Shown: in pieces, positions 1-7,814 of the stretch
Layout: every line of letters starts with the position of its first letter
How positions within the stretch are numbered: position 1 is the first letter of the stretch
Made by a program: the position numbers and the translations under genes
Source: an uncultured Emergencia sp.
GTDB lineage: Bacteria > Bacillota > Clostridia > Peptostreptococcales > Anaerovoracaceae
Assembly (NCBI GenBank): GCA_937997955.1
Contig: CALLDR010000134.1
Location: 1-15,490, forward strand
Reading direction: 5' to 3'
Length of the DNA stretch: 15,490 nt
Notes under the pieces: generated by a model
What the model was told of the DNA's origin: nothing
Databases searched by the model: none
The model's input: only the letters and a program-made list of their open reading frames with translations

Positions 1-66
1 CCTCTCTATTTTATCAAAGTGAACAACCTATTACAACTTTAGTATATCAGAACACCGCCAATCAAA

Positions 67-226
67 GTTGTACTCAAATTTCAAAAAAAGTGATTTTCGG
101 TCGAAAACAGAGCCAAAAGTTGTACTCAAATCGCCAAAAATCCGATTTTCAGACAACTTGGCCCGTCCTCGCTGTTTCAACTCGGCCCGTCCCCACTGCT
201 CCGGCCAAACAACTCGGCCCGTCCTC
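67..226. repeat. Degenerate short direct repeats in a gene-free region
   Basis: GTTGTACTCAAAT occurs at 67-79 and 119-131 (52 bp apart), and similarity continues to about 100 and 152. It is followed by three near-identical 17-mers, CAACT(T/C)GGCCCGTCC plus two bases, at 154-170, 178-194 and 210-226. No supported gene lies in positions 1-446: the reading frames crossing it are short, overlap in several frames and have no ribosome binding site. A 9-bp inverted repeat (32-40 with 64-72) lies just upstream. Origin is unknown; it may be decayed copies of a dispersed intergenic repeat. Confidence 0.7.
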
Positions 227-239
227 TATGCCGCGCAAC

Positions 240-405
240 CCAATCAAACTTCCCTCTCCGTGCTCGTTTTCGCCGGGTTAGGTTCCGCCGTAGCTTGCCC
301 CCAATCAAACTTCCCACTCCGTGCTCGTTTTCTTGGGCAAGCCTCGCGTTTGACCTACCTACGGCTCAAACTTCCCACTCTGTGGTCGTTTTCGCCGGGT
401 TAGGT
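240..405. repeat. 61-bp tandem repeat, about 2.7 copies
   Basis: The string TCAAACTTCCC recurs at 244, 305 and 366, exactly 61 bp apart. The following bases, (A/T)CTC(C/T)GTG(C/G)TCGTTTTC, are shared by all three. Copies 1 and 3 continue into CGCCGGGTTAGGT, while copy 2 diverges after TCGTTTTC. Inside, GCTTGCCC (293-300) and GGGCAAGC (335-342) form an inverted pair. The repeat sits just downstream of the acpP terminator, outside any gene. Confidence 0.85.
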
Positions 406-440
406 CATAAGAAACAAACCCGCCAGAGACTGGCGGGTTT
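404..440 (-). terminator. Rho-independent terminator of acpP
   Basis: A perfect 10-bp stem AAACCCGCCA (416-425) / TGGCGGGTTT (431-440) has a 5-nt loop. It begins 7 nt past the acpP stop codon. On the minus strand it runs into the T-rich sequence GTTTGTTTCTTATG, as expected for an intrinsic terminator. Confidence 0.85.
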
Positions 441-446
441 CAATTG

Positions 447-683
447 TTATTCCTGGTCGCAAGTTGCTTCGACATATCTTACCAGATCGCCGACTAACTG
501 GAACTTTTCAGCCTCTTCATCCGGAATCTCGATATTGAACTCATCTTCGATCGCCATGATGATCTCTACGGCATCTAAAGAGTCTGCCTCCAAATCCTTC
601 ATCATGTTAGTGTCCATTGTAACCATGGACTCGCCCACATTGAGCTGTTCCATAATGATTGCTCTGATTTTATCAAAAGCCAT
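447..683 (-). CDS. acpP: Acyl carrier protein
   Basis: A 78-residue acyl carrier protein, the cytosolic carrier of growing acyl chains in type II fatty acid synthesis. The segment DLEADSLDAVE carries the DSL motif; Ser35 is the expected 4'-phosphopantetheine attachment site. Length and strongly acidic composition match the family. The ATG at 683 is chosen over the longer upstream frame because a TGGAGG ribosome binding site (690-695) lies 6 nt before it and the family alignment begins here. The gene has its own likely promoter (721-749) and a strong terminator, so it is probably a separate highly expressed unit downstream of the ABC-F gene. No neighbouring fatty acid synthesis genes are visible, although acpP often sits beside them. 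Confidence 0.96.
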   Translation of the reverse strand: MAFDKIRAIIMEQLNVGESMVTMDTNMMKDLEADSLDAVEIIMAIEDEFNIEIPDEEAEKFQLVGDLVRYVEATCDQE

Positions 684-720
684 AATAAACCTCCATCTGT
701 CATTACTAATTACAGAACTA

Positions 721-749
721 ATTATAGTTGACCTCCATATGTAATGCAA
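721..749 (-). promoter_or_regulatory. Predicted sigma-A type promoter for acpP
   Basis: On the minus strand TTGCAT (749-744) and TATAAT (726-721) are separated by 17 nt. The start site would be near 714, giving a short leader before the acpP ribosome binding site. The -10 is a perfect consensus and the -35 is partial. Confidence 0.6.
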
Positions 750-775
750 GGAAAAAATTCGTTTTTTTTAACATT

Positions 776-2767
776 TTAAGCCAATGCCATCCATTTTTCA
801 TAGGCCTCTTCCAGTTCATTCCTGCATTTTGCATTTTTTTGGTCCAATTCTGTCAAAAGCTGGTGGTTTGCCAGGTTCTCTGGCAAGCACATCTGCGCCT
901 CATTTTCCCCGATCGCCGTCTCCAGCTCCTCGATCAAAGCCTCCAGCCGGGCTTTTTCTCTGGCGAGCCTGCGCTCCTCCGCTTCCTTTTCCTTCTTCAA
1001 GGCTCTCTCCTCGGCGGAGGACAGCTTTTTTCCCTGATCAAAGGAGTTTCCGCCGGACGATTTTCCCTTTGCCGGCTCCGCGGCTTTAGAAGCGCCCGCG
1101 CCCGGCTCCGCGCCGCCCAGCTCCCGGAGATACTTCCGGCCCGATTCCACCGACGCCTTCTTCTCTACATAATAGTCGTAGGTACCCAGGTATTCCCGCA
1201 GCCCGTCCCTTTCCAGCTCCAATATCCTGGTAGGGATCTTGTTGAGGAAATATCGGTCGTGGGAAACCACGATGACCGTTCCCGGATATTCCAGCAGAGC
1301 GTCCTCAAAGACCTCCTTGGAATCGATGTCCAGGTGGTTGGTCGGCTCGTCCAGAAGCAGCACGTTGGCGCCGCTCATCATCAGCTTCAGCAGAGACAGC
1401 CGGGCTTTCTCCCCGCCGGAGAGAGAGCCTACCTGCAGAAAGACCTGATCGTTCTTGAACAGGAACCGTCCCAGAATAGACCGGATCTCCGCGTCCTTAT
1501 ACAATCGATAAGAGTCGTGAACCTCGTCCATGACCGTGGCCGCGTCGTTAAGCAGCAGCTGCCCCTGATCGTAGTAGCCGAACTTGACGTTATGACCGAT
1601 CTTCAGATAACCCTCCGTCGGCGACAGCTCTTCCATCAAAATCCGCAGCAGCGTGGTCTTTCCCACGCCGTTGGGACCGACGATGCAGATCCGCTCTCCC
1701 CGCTTGATATCGAAGTCCACGTGGGAGAACAGCTCTCTGCGGCCGGCGCCAAAGCCGAAGGACTTGGCCAGGCCTTCGCCGTACAGCACGTCATGGCCGC
1801 TTTGATATTCCTGGCGGAAGTGGATCTTCATCTTCCCCAGCTCTGCCTCCGGCCGTTCCAGCCGCTCCAGATGGGACAGCCGCTTCTCTCTGGAAGCCGC
1901 CCGCTTGGCCAGCTTCTCCGTGCCCCGCTCCTTGAACCGGCGGATCATATCCTCCTGACGCCGGATCTCCGTCTGCTGCTTGTTATACGCCCGCAGCTCC
2001 GCTTCCCGCAGGGCCCGCTTCTTCTCCGCGTAAGCCGAGTAGTTGCCCTCATAGGCCTTCAGATGGTGATGCTCCACCTCAAAGATCCTGGTCGCCATCT
2101 GGTCCAGAAAGTACCGGTCATGGGACACCATGACGATGGTCCCCTTATAGCCGCGCAGATACTGCTCCAGCCACTTCAGGGTGCCGATATCCAGATGGTT
2201 GGTCGGCTCGTCCAGAAACAGCATGTCCGGCTTCTCTAAAAGCAGGCAGGCCAGGGCCAGCCTGGTCCGCTCCCCGCCCGACAGGGTGCTGATCTTCTTG
2301 TCATAGAACTCCTCCCCGAAGGCCATGCTGTTTAAGATGCCGGTGATCTCACTTTTATACGAGTAGCCGCCTTCATTCTTAAAGGTATCCTGCAGGGAAG
2401 CGTACCGGTTCATCAGACAGCCCGCCTCCGCGCCCTTCTCCGCGATCTGCGAAGAAAGATCCAGAAGCTCCTGCTCCATGTCGGCCAGCCGCTGGAAGAT
2501 CTTATGTACTTCCTCTATGACAGTGTTCTCCGTCTCAAAGTTGTTCTTCTGTTTTAAATATCCTATGGTCTTGTCCTGGGACAGGAAATAGTCTCCTCCG
2601 TCGGCAGACAGCTCCCCCGCCAGAATGTTCAGCAGGGTGGTCTTGCCCGCGCCATTGGCGCCGACGATGCCGATCCGGTCCCCTTCGTTGATGTGAAAGG
2701 AGACCTTGTCCAGGATCACGTCTACACCATAGTTTTTGGTAATATCCTTTGCTGATAAAATGATCAT
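776..2767 (-). CDS. ABC-F family ATPase (YdiF-like)
   Basis: A 663-residue ABC-F protein: two ABC ATPase domains on one chain, no membrane segments. Such proteins act on ribosomes rather than as transporters. Domain 1 has Walker A GANGAGKT (36-43), signature LSGGE (162-166) and DEPTNHLD with catalytic Glu187. Domain 2 has GPNGVGKT (364-371), LSGGE (449-453) and DEPTNHLD with Glu474. The charged interdomain linker lies at about 235-325. The C-terminus has a Gly/Ala/Ser-rich spacer (about 550-580) and then a charged coiled-coil-like domain (585-663). The ATG at 2767 lies 11 nt past the tsaD stop with a GGAG site before it; a longer frame would run into tsaD. In Bacillus subtilis the ABC-F gene ydiF follows tsaD in the same order, so orthology is likely. 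A resistance role cannot be excluded but nothing points to it. Confidence 0.93.
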   Translation of the reverse strand: MIILSAKDITKNYGVDVILDKVSFHINEGDRIGIVGANGAGKTTLLNILAGELSADGGDYFLSQDKTIGYLKQKNNFETENTVIEEVHKIFQRLADMEQELLDLSSQIAEKGAEAGCLMNRYASLQDTFKNEGGYSYKSEITGILNSMAFGEEFYDKKISTLSGGERTRLALACLLLEKPDMLFLDEPTNHLDIGTLKWLEQYLRGYKGTIVMVSHDRYFLDQMATRIFEVEHHHLKAYEGNYSAYAEKKRALREAELRAYNKQQTEIRRQEDMIRRFKERGTEKLAKRAASREKRLSHLERLERPEAELGKMKIHFRQEYQSGHDVLYGEGLAKSFGFGAGRRELFSHVDFDIKRGERICIVGPNGVGKTTLLRILMEELSPTEGYLKIGHNVKFGYYDQGQLLLNDAATVMDEVHDSYRLYKDAEIRSILGRFLFKNDQVFLQVGSLSGGEKARLSLLKLMMSGANVLLLDEPTNHLDIDSKEVFEDALLEYPGTVIVVSHDRYFLNKIPTRILELERDGLREYLGTYDYYVEKKASVESGRKYLRELGGAEPGAGASKAAEPAKGKSSGGNSFDQGKKLSSAEERALKKEKEAEERRLAREKARLEALIEELETAIGENEAQMCLPENLANHQLLTELDQKNAKCRNELEEAYEKWMALA

Positions 2768-2778
2768 AGTCTTCTCCG

Positions 2779-3795
2779 TCAAATAGCCATATCCGGATAG
2801 GCGTCCAGGGTCAGATCGTCCGGCCCCTGGGACTGGTACTTGTAATAGGCCGCGCAGGCGATCATGGCGCCGTTGTCCGTGCACAGCACCGGTTCCGGCA
2901 CATAGAGCCTGACGCCTGCCTTTTCACAGGCCGCCGCCAGATCGGCCCGCAGCCTGGAATTGGCCGCCACGCCGCCGGAGAGCACCAGCTTGTCCTGCCG
3001 GCGGCTCCGCACCGCCTCCATGGTCTTGGTGACGATGACCTCGATGACCGCCGCCTGAAAGCTGGCCGCCACGTCGGATACGCAGATCTCCCTGCCCGCC
3101 TGCCTTTCCGTATTCAAATAGTTCAGCACCGCCGTCTTCAGCCCGCTGAAGCTGAAGTCCAGGCTGCCCTTTTCCAGATACACCCGTTTAAAGTGGACAG
3201 CGTCGGGATTTCCCTCCTTTGCCGCTTTGTCCATCTTCGGCCCGCCGGGATAGCCCAGCCCGATGACCCTCGCCACCTTGTCGTAGGCCTCTCCCACCGC
3301 GTCGTCCCGGGTGCCGCCCAGCACGACGCACCTGCCGTAGTCCGTCATCTCAACGATGTTGGTATGGCCGCCGCTGACCACCAGGCTCATAAAGGGCGGC
3401 TTCAGCTCCTTGTCCTGAATGAAGTTGGCGCTGATGTGGCCGTGCATGTGGTTGACCCCCACCAGAGGGATTCCCTTGGCAAAGGAAAGAGCCTTTGCCG
3501 CCGCCACGCCCATGAGCAGCGCACCTATGAGGCCCGGCCCGTTGGTCACGCCGATCAGGTCGATATCGTCCAGGGTGACGTCCGCCTCGCGCAAAGCCTG
3601 GCCGATCACCGCGTTCATGTTCTGCAGATGGTGTCTGGACGCGATCTCCGGCACCACGCCGCCGAACACCGTGTGTATGTCGATCTGCGATGAGATGACG
3701 TTGGACAGCACCTGCCTGCCATCAGCCAGAACCGCCGCCGCCGTCTCGTCACAGCTGGATTCAATGCCCAGCGTCAAAAATTTTCCGTCTTTCAT
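2779..3795 (-). CDS. tsaD: tRNA N6-threonylcarbamoyladenosine transferase TsaD
   Basis: A 338-residue TsaD (Kae1/Gcp family). It transfers the threonylcarbamoyl group to A37 of ANN-decoding tRNAs, together with TsaB and TsaE, whose genes are upstream here. The N-terminal phosphate-binding segment is GIESSCDETAAA (10-21). The metal-binding histidines are in NHMHGH (His116 and His120). SGGHTN and a C-terminal CTDNGAMIA segment (Asp near 307) match the ASKHA-fold active site. The start at 3795 has an AGAGGAAG site and matches the family N-terminus; longer frames read into the small gene upstream. It is part of the long minus-strand operon, 37 nt after the 58-residue gene and 11 nt before the ABC-F gene. 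Confidence 0.97.
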   Translation of the reverse strand: MKDGKFLTLGIESSCDETAAAVLADGRQVLSNVISSQIDIHTVFGGVVPEIASRHHLQNMNAVIGQALREADVTLDDIDLIGVTNGPGLIGALLMGVAAAKALSFAKGIPLVGVNHMHGHISANFIQDKELKPPFMSLVVSGGHTNIVEMTDYGRCVVLGGTRDDAVGEAYDKVARVIGLGYPGGPKMDKAAKEGNPDAVHFKRVYLEKGSLDFSFSGLKTAVLNYLNTERQAGREICVSDVAASFQAAVIEVIVTKTMEAVRSRRQDKLVLSGGVAANSRLRADLAAACEKAGVRLYVPEPVLCTDNGAMIACAAYYKYQSQGPDDLTLDAYPDMAI

Positions 3796-3832
3796 GTATA
3801 GCTTCCTCTCTTCGGCGGCTCCGTCCGCCGCG

Positions 3833-4009
3833 TTACCGCAGCAGGCAGCGGTCATCTGCGCCCAGATGCCTGCAGTTCTCACAGGACTGGTAGTCCGCCA
3901 TCGAAAACATATCAAAATCAAACCGCCTCTCAAATCTGTGGCAGCCGCCGTAGACCTCCATCAGACTGCCGTGGCTTTCAATATCGTCGTAGGGTCTCTT
4001 CTCCTCCAT
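3833..4009 (-). CDS. Small Cys-rich protein of unknown function
   Basis: A 58-residue acidic protein in the rimI-tsaD interval. I do not recognise its family. The C-terminus has Cys43 and Cys46 (CENC), His48 and Cys55, and another Cys-His pair at 23-24; the spacing suggests a small metal (probably zinc) site. The ATG at 4009 is chosen over an upstream GTG at 4018 because a perfect AGGAGG (4018-4023) lies 8 nt before the ATG and overlaps the GTG. The strong ribosome binding site and absence of overlap with other genes argue it is expressed. A 6-bp GC hairpin (3813-3830) lies between it and tsaD. There are no membrane segments or signal peptide. Confidence 0.75.
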   Translation of the reverse strand: MEEKRPYDDIESHGSLMEVYGGCHRFERRFDFDMFSMADYQSCENCRHLGADDRCLLR

Positions 4010-4084
4010 GGTATCCACCTCCTGCCGGTATTTTAACCCGCCAATCGGGAAATATACAAAGAGGAAATATACAGGATCAAGCTG

Positions 4085-4528
4085 TCAGCCGTACCGCCAC
4101 ATGATCACAGCGTCCTCGCCGCCGGCTTCGTAATAATGGGGCCGCACGCCGGCCTTCACAAAACCGAATTTCTCGTACAGGCCGATGGCCGCCTGGTTGC
4201 TGGCCCTGACCTCCAGCGTGTAGCTGGATGCGCCCATTTCCATACCCACGCGCAGGGTCTCCTCCATCAGGGCAGAACCCACATGCTGCCGCCTGACCTC
4301 CGGCGAAACCGCCACGTTGTTGATGCTGCCCTCGTCCAGAATGGTCCAAAATCCCACATAACCGACCACCCGGCCGCCGGACTCCGCCACGATATAGGTG
4401 CATACCGGGCTTTCCATGTCCTCCCGCAGGGCGTCCCGGGACCAGGGGTCCACAAAGCATCGCTGTTCCAAAGCCGCCATGTCGTCCAGATCCGCAGGCG
4501 TTCCCAGCCTGATCAAAATCTCCCCCAT
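4085..4528 (-). CDS. rimI: Ribosomal protein S18 alanine N-acetyltransferase RimI
   Basis: A 147-residue single-domain GNAT acetyltransferase of the RimI type, which acetylates the N-terminal alanine of ribosomal protein S18. The acetyl-CoA pyrophosphate-binding motif is RRQHVGSAL (79-87). The usual catalytic positions of RimI match Glu106 (TLEVR) and Tyr118 (GLYEKFGF). Length is normal for the family. It begins 2 nt after the tsaB stop with only a weak ribosome binding site, so translational coupling to tsaB is likely. Clustering with tsaB and tsaD is characteristic of RimI in Firmicutes, which supports the specific name over a generic GNAT. Confidence 0.92.
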   Translation of the reverse strand: MGEILIRLGTPADLDDMAALEQRCFVDPWSRDALREDMESPVCTYIVAESGGRVVGYVGFWTILDEGSINNVAVSPEVRRQHVGSALMEETLRVGMEMGASSYTLEVRASNQAAIGLYEKFGFVKAGVRPHYYEAGGEDAVIMWRYG

Positions 4529-4530
4529 GG

Positions 4531-5328
4531 CTATCTGGACCGAAAGCGGGCCATCTTGGCCGCGCGCTGTCTTTCCAGCGTCCCGTCCGCCAGCTTCTGC
4601 TCCGCCTCCGTGGCCCGCATATACTCCGGCAGCAGCTGTTCCACCGACAAAAGGTGTCCGTCCCGGTATTTCTCAAGTGCGCAGGCTGCGGTCATAGAGG
4701 CTCTCTGATACCGTTCCTCTTCGTCCGCCAGAACTGCCTGCCAGCTGCAGTAATCAGCTGCCAGCCCCGCGGTGAATTCCGCCAGCTCACTGCCGTAGGC
4801 GTCGATGCCGTCGCCGTAGAAGACGATCCTCCCCGCCACGGGAATGCCGCAGGCCGTCTCCGCGCTGCGTCCGTCCAGCTCTGTCCTGATGGCGTCAAAG
4901 ACGTCGGTCAGCATATAGGGACCGCTTTTCAGGATATCGCTGCCGTCCTCCCCGAACACGGCGCCGTAGACCTGTCCGCGCCGCGCGTTGATGATGGGCG
5001 CGACCACAGTTCTGCCGTCGCATTTCACCTTGAAGGAATCCAGGGTGGGTACAGATATGGCCGGAATGTCCAGAGCCTGGCAGATCGCCCTAGCGCTGGT
5101 GACGCCGATGCGGATGCCGGTAAAGGAACCCGGTCCCACCGAAGCCGTCGCCGCAGTGAGATCGCCCTGACAGACACCCCTTTGATCCAGGAGCCGCTTT
5201 GCCATAGGCATCAGGTCTTTCAGGTGGTTCATGGCCTCGCCGGAGACAGCCTCGGTGATCTGGCCGTGCTCGTCGATCAGCGCCGCGGAGCCGACGGGGC
5301 CGGTGGTTTCAAGTGCTAAAATGTACAT
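4531..5328 (-). CDS. tsaB: t6A tRNA modification partner protein TsaB
   Basis: A 265-residue TsaB, an ASKHA-fold paralogue of TsaD that forms the TsaD-TsaB scaffold for t6A synthesis and lacks the catalytic metal site. The N-terminus MYILALETTG and the motif GPGSFTGIR (65-73) are diagnostic. The C-terminal half diverges and ends in a basic tail (residues about 245-265), which fits the variable family C-terminus. The ATG at 5328 overlaps the end of tsaE by 13 nt, indicating coupled translation. It is followed after 2 nt by rimI. Confidence 0.95.
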   Translation of the reverse strand: MYILALETTGPVGSAALIDEHGQITEAVSGEAMNHLKDLMPMAKRLLDQRGVCQGDLTAATASVGPGSFTGIRIGVTSARAICQALDIPAISVPTLDSFKVKCDGRTVVAPIINARRGQVYGAVFGEDGSDILKSGPYMLTDVFDAIRTELDGRSAETACGIPVAGRIVFYGDGIDAYGSELAEFTAGLAADYCSWQAVLADEEERYQRASMTAACALEKYRDGHLLSVEQLLPEYMRATEAEQKLADGTLERQRAAKMARFRSR

Positions 5329-5735
5329 TTATAGATTCGCTCTCCTTCGTTTTCGCCGTATTCCATGAAGATGCACAGGGTGTCGTCGGGCAGGATCTCC
5401 GCCGCCTGATCGGCCCACTCCACGATGGATACGCCGCCTTTGTAGAAGTATTCTTCCGCGCCGATTTCAAACAGGTCCTCGCCCTGGCTCAGACGATACA
5501 CGTCGAAGTGGTACAGGGGCAGCCTGCCGGAATGGTATTCGCAGACAATCGTAAAAGTAGGGCTTGTGATCATCTCCCGGATGCCAAGCCCTTCTGCAAT
5601 ATATTTTGTCAGTGTGGTTTTGCCGGTGCCCAGATCGCCGATCAGGGCGATGACGGTATTGGGCCCCAGGCTCTCAGCCAGCTGAAGGCCGAAAGCTCTG
5701 GTATCCTCTTCACTTCTGATGATGATTTCCCGCAT
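5316..5735 (-). CDS. tsaE: t6A biosynthesis ATPase TsaE
   Basis: A 139-residue P-loop ATPase of the TsaE (YjeE) family that binds and resets the TsaB-TsaD complex during t6A formation. Walker A is GDLGTGKTT (33-41). The family motifs SPTF (58-61), HFDVYRL (76-82) and VEWAD (105-109) are present in order. The start at 5735 has an AGGAGG site (5742-5747) 6 nt upstream. It begins 10 nt after the ECF S component stop and overlaps tsaB by 13 nt. Length is normal. Confidence 0.96.
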   Translation of the reverse strand: MREIIIRSEEDTRAFGLQLAESLGPNTVIALIGDLGTGKTTLTKYIAEGLGIREMITSPTFTIVCEYHSGRLPLYHFDVYRLSQGEDLFEIGAEEYFYKGGVSIVEWADQAAEILPDDTLCIFMEYGENEGERIYKCTF

Positions 5736-5745
5736 AGCCTGCCTC

Positions 5746-6288
5746 CTACATTCCCCTGTGGAGGAACGGTGAAATGCGCTTATACACCAGGAAGGTGACC
5801 AGCGAGTTGATTCCGCCCTTCAAGAGATTGAACGGTATGATGACGGGAACCAGCATAGCCGCTACCACAGACCGGTCCACACCCATGTACATGGACGTGA
5901 TATAGTAGTTGGCCACGCACATCATGGCAGTCATGGCGATGACGCCAACGATCAGGGCGATCACCGCTTCTTTTTTTGACTTTTTATGCCTGTACATGCT
6001 GCCTGCCACGACCGCAAGAAGGCCGGTAGCCAGCACGTGCATGACAAAGCCGTATACGCCGTCTCCGCCCAGAGCGAAGGCCTGGATAAAGCTGACCACC
6101 ACGGTGACGATCAGGCCGGAAACCGGACCGAAGGCGAAGGTGGTGATATAGATCGGAATGTCCGCCGGATCGTAGACTAAAATCGGAGCTGGCGGAAAAG
6201 GTATTCTGATCAGCAGCATCAAAACGCAGGATATGGCCGCAAGCAGGGCCAGCTTCGCCAACCTTGCCGTATTCATTTTCTGACTCAT
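5746..6288 (-). CDS. ECF transporter substrate-binding (S) component, RibU-like
   Basis: A 180-residue, very hydrophobic membrane protein with about six predicted transmembrane segments and a basic N-terminal tail before the first helix. Its length and the segment DPADIPIYITTFAFGPVSGL resemble S components of ECF vitamin transporters, closest in my reading to the riboflavin RibU group. It would pair with a shared energizing module (EcfA, EcfA', EcfT) encoded elsewhere, since none is here. The ATG at 6288 overlaps the pepV stop in a 4-nt ATGA and has a GGAGG site 8 nt upstream; a second ATG at 6276 is possible. No FMN riboswitch is visible upstream because the gene is internal to the operon. 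Substrate is uncertain. Confidence 0.8.
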   Translation of the reverse strand: MSQKMNTARLAKLALLAAISCVLMLLIRIPFPPAPILVYDPADIPIYITTFAFGPVSGLIVTVVVSFIQAFALGGDGVYGFVMHVLATGLLAVVAGSMYRHKKSKKEAVIALIVGVIAMTAMMCVANYYITSMYMGVDRSVVAAMLVPVIIPFNLLKGGINSLVTFLVYKRISPFLHRGM

Positions 6289-7814
6289 ACTTCTGCCTCC
6301 TCTTCCTTCTCAAGATGTTCCCACGGCCGGCCGGCAGCGTTCTCCCGCTCCCCGCCGCTTAAATGCTCCGCCGGTTCCAGGGAAAAATCCGGCTGGGTCA
6401 GCCGGTACAGCGTATCCGCGTAGATCCGGGTCATCTGCATGAAACGCTCCACGGAGAGCCTTTCGTCCTTCTGGTGCATCCGGTCCTCATCGCCTGGAAA
6501 CAAAGCGCCGAAGGCCACGACGTTTTCCGCCGCTTTCGCGTAGGTTCCGCCGCCGATGACCATGGGCTGTGAAGTGATATCGCCGGTATGTTCCCGGTAA
6601 ACGTCCACCAAAGTCCGGATCAGCGGGCTGTCCGGCTCCATGTAGATCGGGTTCTGTCTCCTGCCTCTGATGATGCCCATGTCGTACTGATCCACAAACG
6701 GCCGGATGGCCTCATGGACCTGCTCTTCCGTGCAGCTGACCGGATATCGTATGTTGATCGTCAGGGTCACGGCCTCCAGATCGGCCTTGATCAGTCCGGC
6801 GTTCAGCGTCAGCGCCCCCGACGCAGGATCGCTGAAACCGCAGCCGAGGCCCTGCCCGCCGCAGTCGAAGCCGATGCAGCTGTTATAGAAGTCCAGGAAC
6901 ACGTTGACCTCATCGTTGGAAAAGTTCAGCTTTCCCAGAAACTCCATGATGATGGATATGGCGGAAAGCCCCGCCTCTGGCGTGGCCCCGTGGGCCGACC
7001 TGCCTTCCGCGGTGATTTCCAGGGACTTGCCTACGCCCCGCGTCTGCACCCGGTACCCGGTCTCTTCCCGGTAGGCCGCAGCCAGCTCTTTGATCTGCTG
7101 ATAGACCTGGGGGTCCTCGGCGTTGACCACGGCTCTGGCCTTCTCCGCCACCATATTGGCGGCGCTGCCGCCTGACAGACTGCGCAGGTTCAGGCCGCCC
7201 TGGCTCTTCGGCAGCTTTTTGGCGATCTCATAGGTCACGTTGCCCTTTTCTCCGTTGATGACGGGGAAATCGCCGTCGGGAGTAAATCCGAAGTCCGGCT
7301 TCGGTTCCCTCTGGAAATAGTAGTCCATGCCCTTCCAGCCGGTCTCCTCGTCCAGTCCCAGAATCAGCCGGACGCGCTTTGACGGCACGTAACCGGCGTC
7401 CTTCAGCGCCTTCATGGCGAACAGGGCAGCGACCACAGGGCCTTTGTCGTCCTGCGTGCCTCTGCCATAGATATATCCGTCTTCCACGGCGCCGCTGTAG
7501 GGATCAAAGCTCCATCCGCCGCCCTCCGGCACCACGTCCAGGTGTCCGAGGACCGCCACGGTCTCCGTCTCCTGGCCGTCCGGGCCAAAGTCGATATGGC
7601 CGCCGTAGTTGTCGATGTTCTTCGTTTTAAAGCCCAGTTCTTCCGCTTTTTTCAGAAGACACGCAAAAGCATCCTGTACGCCTTGCCCGAAGGGAAGGAA
7701 CTCTCCCTCGGCGGTGGTGACAGGACTGCTCTGCACGCTTTTGACAGAAACCAGGTCCTGCAGCGTTTTGATCTGCAGTTCCCGGTTTTCTTCGATGATT
7801 TTGATATAGTCCAT
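6285..7814 (-). CDS. pepV: Dipeptidase PepV-like, M20 metallopeptidase family
   Basis: A 509-residue M20-family dinuclear zinc peptidase of the PepV type, a cytosolic dipeptidase. The metal and catalytic residues appear in order: His91 and Asp93 (GHLDVVPEG), Asp122 (GRGTQDDKGP), Glu156 and Glu157 (GLDEETGWKG), Asp180 (FTPDGDFP) and His447 (GDEDRMHQKDE). This spacing closely follows known PepV enzymes. The protein is about 35-40 residues longer than typical because of a charged C-terminal tail (about 475-509, rich in Glu) with no recognisable domain. The ATG at 7814 shares one base with the upstream NifU-like gene stop (TGATG), and the end overlaps the next gene by 4 nt, so it is embedded in the operon. 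Confidence 0.92.
   Translation of the reverse strand: MDYIKIIEENRELQIKTLQDLVSVKSVQSSPVTTAEGEFLPFGQGVQDAFACLLKKAEELGFKTKNIDNYGGHIDFGPDGQETETVAVLGHLDVVPEGGGWSFDPYSGAVEDGYIYGRGTQDDKGPVVAALFAMKALKDAGYVPSKRVRLILGLDEETGWKGMDYYFQREPKPDFGFTPDGDFPVINGEKGNVTYEIAKKLPKSQGGLNLRSLSGGSAANMVAEKARAVVNAEDPQVYQQIKELAAAYREETGYRVQTRGVGKSLEITAEGRSAHGATPEAGLSAISIIMEFLGKLNFSNDEVNVFLDFYNSCIGFDCGGQGLGCGFSDPASGALTLNAGLIKADLEAVTLTINIRYPVSCTEEQVHEAIRPFVDQYDMGIIRGRRQNPIYMEPDSPLIRTLVDVYREHTGDITSQPMVIGGGTYAKAAENVVAFGALFPGDEDRMHQKDERLSVERFMQMTRIYADTLYRLTQPDFSLEPAEHLSGGERENAAGRPWEHLEKEEEAEV

Noticed and set aside
240..405. CRISPR array
   Set aside because: Period is 61 bp with fewer than three copies and partly conserved units; no uniform repeat or unique spacers, and no cas genes.
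68..744. Plus-strand frames across the left repeats and acpP
   Set aside because: Several overlapping frames result from repeats without stop codons; none has a start signal, and the right part is antisense to acpP.
728..2239. Long plus-strand open frame (503 codons)
   Set aside because: It lies entirely opposite the ABC-F gene, whose motifs are unmistakable; no ribosome binding site or domain supports it. GC-rich genes commonly give such antisense frames.
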